Positions 62,238-64,000 of a stretch of 64,000 nt of DNA are shown in pieces. Source of the DNA: Nostoc sp. CHAB 5824 (GTDB lineage: Bacteria > Cyanobacteriota > Cyanobacteriia > Cyanobacteriales > Nostocaceae); assembly GCF_020829665.1 (NCBI RefSeq), contig NZ_JAIVFT010000024.1, positions 1 through 64,000 on the forward strand, read 5' to 3'. The notes below the pieces were generated by a model that saw only the letters and a list, made by a program, of their open reading frames with translations, ran no database searches and was not told where the DNA came from. The first letter of the stretch is position 1; each line of letters starts with the position of its first letter. The position numbers were made by a program, and so were the translations under genes.

Positions 62238-62639
62238 CTATATCAAGCCTAAGGTAATAACTTTTTGCATCGCTTTTTCAAATGTTATACCCTGCTTGAT
62301 GGCGATATACAACAATACTATTGTGACTGAACGAATTGAGTTATCACAATGTATCAGAATCGGTTTGGGTAATTCAGTGATGGTCTGATATATCTGGAGC
62401 GTACCTTGATGATTAATGTCTTCAGGTTTAGTTGGTAAGTTAACGTAGTACAATCCCAAAAGCTCTGTCTTCTCCTGTTCATTAAGTAGCAAGCCTGTTT
62501 CGTCGGGCAAACGTAGGTTCAGTACAGACTTATAACCCTCATCAGCTATTTGTTGTAGTTGGTCTAGTGTAATTTGTCCTGCGATCGCTAACTCATCATT
62601 AATCTTCCTAACAATATTCATCAGCTGGATTAACTCCAT
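62238..62639 (-). CDS. DUF442-type protein tyrosine phosphatase-like protein
   Basis: A 133-residue protein. The fold text is INDELAIAGQITLDQLQQIADEGYKSVLNLRLPDE, and the active-site loop is HCDNSIRS (Cys with Arg four residues later), as in the beta-lactamase hydrolase-like phosphatases; the usual Gly of the loop is replaced by Ser. The C-terminal half is VLLYIAIKQGITFEKAMQKV. Target unknown. Divergent from the tRNA gene with about 300 bp between. Confidence 0.78.
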   Translation of the reverse strand: MELIQLMNIVRKINDELAIAGQITLDQLQQIADEGYKSVLNLRLPDETGLLLNEQEKTELLGLYYVNLPTKPEDINHQGTLQIYQTITELPKPILIHCDNSIRSVTIVLLYIAIKQGITFEKAMQKVITLGLI

Positions 62640-62944
62640 TTTGCCGACGTTCCCCAGACTCTAAATTTAGCAAAGCAATTTGAGGAACTTGTGAGGAAAT
62701 CATCTAAATATAGCAACCGCCAAGGCGGTTAGTACGTAAAATGCAAGACATCTGATTTAGGATTGCTAAAAGATAAATTTTATGATGTTTTTTTCGATGT
62801 CTACACACCTTAATTAGCCATTGGCGTTCCCAAAGCATTCTGTTACGCAGAGCAAGCGATAATGTTATAGTACTATAGGGAATATGATAAAATTTCCCTT
62901 AACTTCACGGCATTTGAATACTCAAATGTGTGAATGATATAGCT

Positions 62945-63029
62945 GGAGAGGTGTCCGAGCGGTTCATGGTGACGCACTCGAAATGCGTTTTGGGGAAACC
63001 CAACGGGGGTTCGAATCCCCCCCTCTCCG
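62945..63029 (+). tRNA. trnS: tRNA-Ser(CGA)
   Basis: A complete class II tRNA of 85 nt. Acceptor stem GGAGAGG/CCTCTCC, D arm TCCGAGCGG, anticodon arm ACGCA-CTCGAAA-TGCGT with anticodon CGA at 62979-62981, a long variable arm GGGG AAA CCCAACGGGGG-type, and the TTCGAATCC T arm. Class II with anticodon CGA is serine, reading UCG. CCA is not encoded. It stands alone. Confidence 0.96.
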
Positions 63030-63254
63030 TTTAAAATGATTGCCAAAGAACTAGACAAGCCGATGGTGTTAGGCTTTATAGATTTTATGTATGATTTTTG
63101 CAAGTAAGGGTACACAGATGTGCGCCCCAACTATTATATATATGTAACGGATGTTGTGTGAAACGGTATTATATTTCCGTATTTACTTAGTAAAATATTT
63201 TCCAAACTACACTAAAATATACACCGTCAGCACAGATTTTTGGGATAAACTAAT

Positions 63255-63281
63255 GCCATCGTGTGAGGAGTGAACGATGGC
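63255..63281 (+). promoter_or_regulatory. Hairpin over the capA ribosome binding site, with a Yfr1-complementary loop
   Basis: GCCATCG (63255-63261) pairs with CGATGGC (63275-63281), a 7-bp stem that hides the ATG start (63277-63279). The 13-nt loop TGTGAGGAGTGAA exposes the Shine-Dalgarno GAGGAG. The stretch GTGTGAGGAGT (63261-63271) is the exact complement of ACUCCUCACAC, the conserved unpaired core of the cyanobacterial sRNA Yfr1 (from memory of the family). Confidence 0.6.
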
Positions 63282-64000
63282 AAATCGCAGCATGGGGAGA
63301 GTGCTCTCATTTAGTTTTATCAGCGTCTGTTTATATCTGGGTATTAGTATAGGAGTCGTTATCCGGCTTGGGCAATCACAGCAATTAAACGCTGCTACTA
63401 CACCTAGCGAGCCTATGCAATTTCCATTAGCTATCCCTGAACTTACGCCATCAACAACAGAAAAACAAACCTTTCCAGATACTATTACTATCAAAGCCGT
63501 TGGAGATATTATTCCCGGTACTAATTTCCCTAACTATAGATTACCCCGGTTTCGAGATCAATTATTACCAAAATCAGTGAGAACTCACTTACAAGGATCT
63601 GATATCTTGTTTGGTAACTTTGAAAGTAGCTTAACTAATTACCCCTACACTGCCAAAGATATTAGTCGAGGACAAGTCTTTGCCTTTCGCTCCCCACCTG
63701 GATATGCTCGGCTATTTGCTGAAGCTGGTTTTAATGTATTTAATATGGCGAATAACCATGCAATGGACTTCGGCCCAGTAGGGTTCAAAGATACAAAGAA
63801 AAATCTTGAGGCTGTAGGCATTGCAACACTAGGTCATAAAAATCAAATTCTTTATCTGGAAGCTAACAATATCCCTGTGGCAATGATCGGGTTTTCTCCT
63901 TATGAAATGTATAATTCCATCCATAATTTAGGAGTAGCACAAGCACTTGTAGCAGAAGCTAAAAATAAAGCCAACATTGTAGTAGTATCGATGCACGCTG
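63277..64000 (+). CDS. CapA family protein (poly-gamma-glutamate synthesis-like), 5' part
   Basis: At least 241 residues, running off the window. N-terminal membrane anchor (about 8-30, RVLSFSFISVCLYLGISIGV), then the metallophosphatase-like CapA domain: TIKAVGDIIPGTNFP, LQGSDILFGNFESSL, AEAGFNVFNMANNHAMDFGP and NIPVAMIGFSPYEM. CapA-type proteins are membrane-bound and act on cell-envelope polymers such as poly-gamma-glutamate; the bacterial role in cyanobacteria is unclear. The start ATG has GAGGAG 6 nt upstream and lies in a hairpin. Confidence 0.85.
   Translation, partial: MANRSMGRVLSFSFISVCLYLGISIGVVIRLGQSQQLNAATTPSEPMQFPLAIPELTPSTTEKQTFPDTITIKAVGDIIPGTNFPNYRLPRFRDQLLPKSVRTHLQGSDILFGNFESSLTNYPYTAKDISRGQVFAFRSPPGYARLFAEAGFNVFNMANNHAMDFGPVGFKDTKKNLEAVGIATLGHKNQILYLEANNIPVAMIGFSPYEMYNSIHNLGVAQALVAEAKNKANIVVVSMHA

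Noticed and set aside
63240..63275. yfr1 gene on the minus strand (motif ACTCCTCACAC)
   Set aside because: The flanking sequence lacks the two hairpins and T run of Yfr1; the motif is explained as the complement of the capA ribosome site.

Overview
The window looks like chromosomal DNA of a filamentous, heterocyst-type cyanobacterium of the Nostoc/Anabaena group. The reasons are: the RNA polymerase beta' subunit is split into rpoC1 and rpoC2, with a very long beta'' carrying a big trigger-loop insertion; petG, cytM and ndhH of photosynthetic and respiratory electron transport are present; HIP1 palindromes (GCGATCGC) are everywhere; heptameric repeats (STRR type), tiny dispersed repeats (SDR type) and foldback elements fill the spacers; and a Nostoc-style sucrose synthase is present.

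Layout. 1-2 kb: the 5S rRNA end of an rRNA operon with its terminator, then a decayed IS701-type insertion sequence that cut a DUF29 gene and was itself hit by two small repeats. 2-11 kb: a PpiC foldase, cytM/petG (divergent), rsmD, hisH, a broken pyroglutamyl-peptidase gene, a DUF3370 exported protein, an unusual receiver protein, a cyanobacterial hypothetical protein and a broken Uma2 gene. 11.5-23.3 kb (minus strand): the block rpsT - structured RNA region - tatD - rpoB - rpoC1 - rpoC2, ending in a strong terminator. 24-33 kb: hisD, a universal stress protein, a degraded Uma2 gene carrying a MITE with perfect 11-bp flanking duplications, an orphan double-glycine-leader peptide, hslO (Hsp33), a repeat-rich membrane protein and a 3-hydroxyisobutyrate dehydrogenase-like enzyme. 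33-43 kb: a MidA-type methyltransferase, a DyP peroxidase, a predicted HEPN-LOTUS protein, a VOC protein, a stand-alone GAF domain with both cyanobacteriochrome cysteine motifs, the remnant of an Eco57I-like restriction-modification gene, and ndhH. 44-56 kb: rsmH, an ExbB/TolQ-like channel, an MMADHC-like protein, DUF3445, a frameshifted GNAT gene, a TrkA-type K+ channel, argD, DUF4129 and DUF2243 proteins, a pentapeptide protein, an Rrf2 regulator and a PAS histidine kinase. 56-62 kb: a sugar block on the minus strand (sucrose synthase, a GH65 phosphorylase, beta-phosphoglucomutase) with an 11-copy 21-bp tandem repeat between susA and the GH65 gene. 62-64 kb: a DUF442 phosphatase-like gene, tRNA-Ser(CGA), and the start of a CapA-family gene running off the window.

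How the genes work together. Most genes are housekeeping. RNA polymerase, rRNA methyltransferases (rsmD, rsmH), rpsT, 5S rRNA and tRNA-Ser serve gene expression; hisH, hisD and argD serve amino-acid synthesis; petG, cytM and ndhH serve electron transport; susA, GH65 and pgmB form a likely disaccharide route in which a phosphorylase releases beta-glucose-1-phosphate and pgmB turns it into glucose-6-phosphate.

The most interesting items are: a strongly self-complementary ~220-nt region between rpsT and tatD; a hairpin over the capA start whose loop is a perfect 11-nt complement of the conserved core of the cyanobacterial sRNA Yfr1; an orphan GG-leader peptide with a Lys/Glu/Tyr-repeat core; a HEPN-LOTUS protein; a stand-alone DXCF-type GAF domain; and several cases where small mobile repeats have been inserted in frame into conserved enzymes. 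Everything was read by eye from the sequence; no database or folding search was run.
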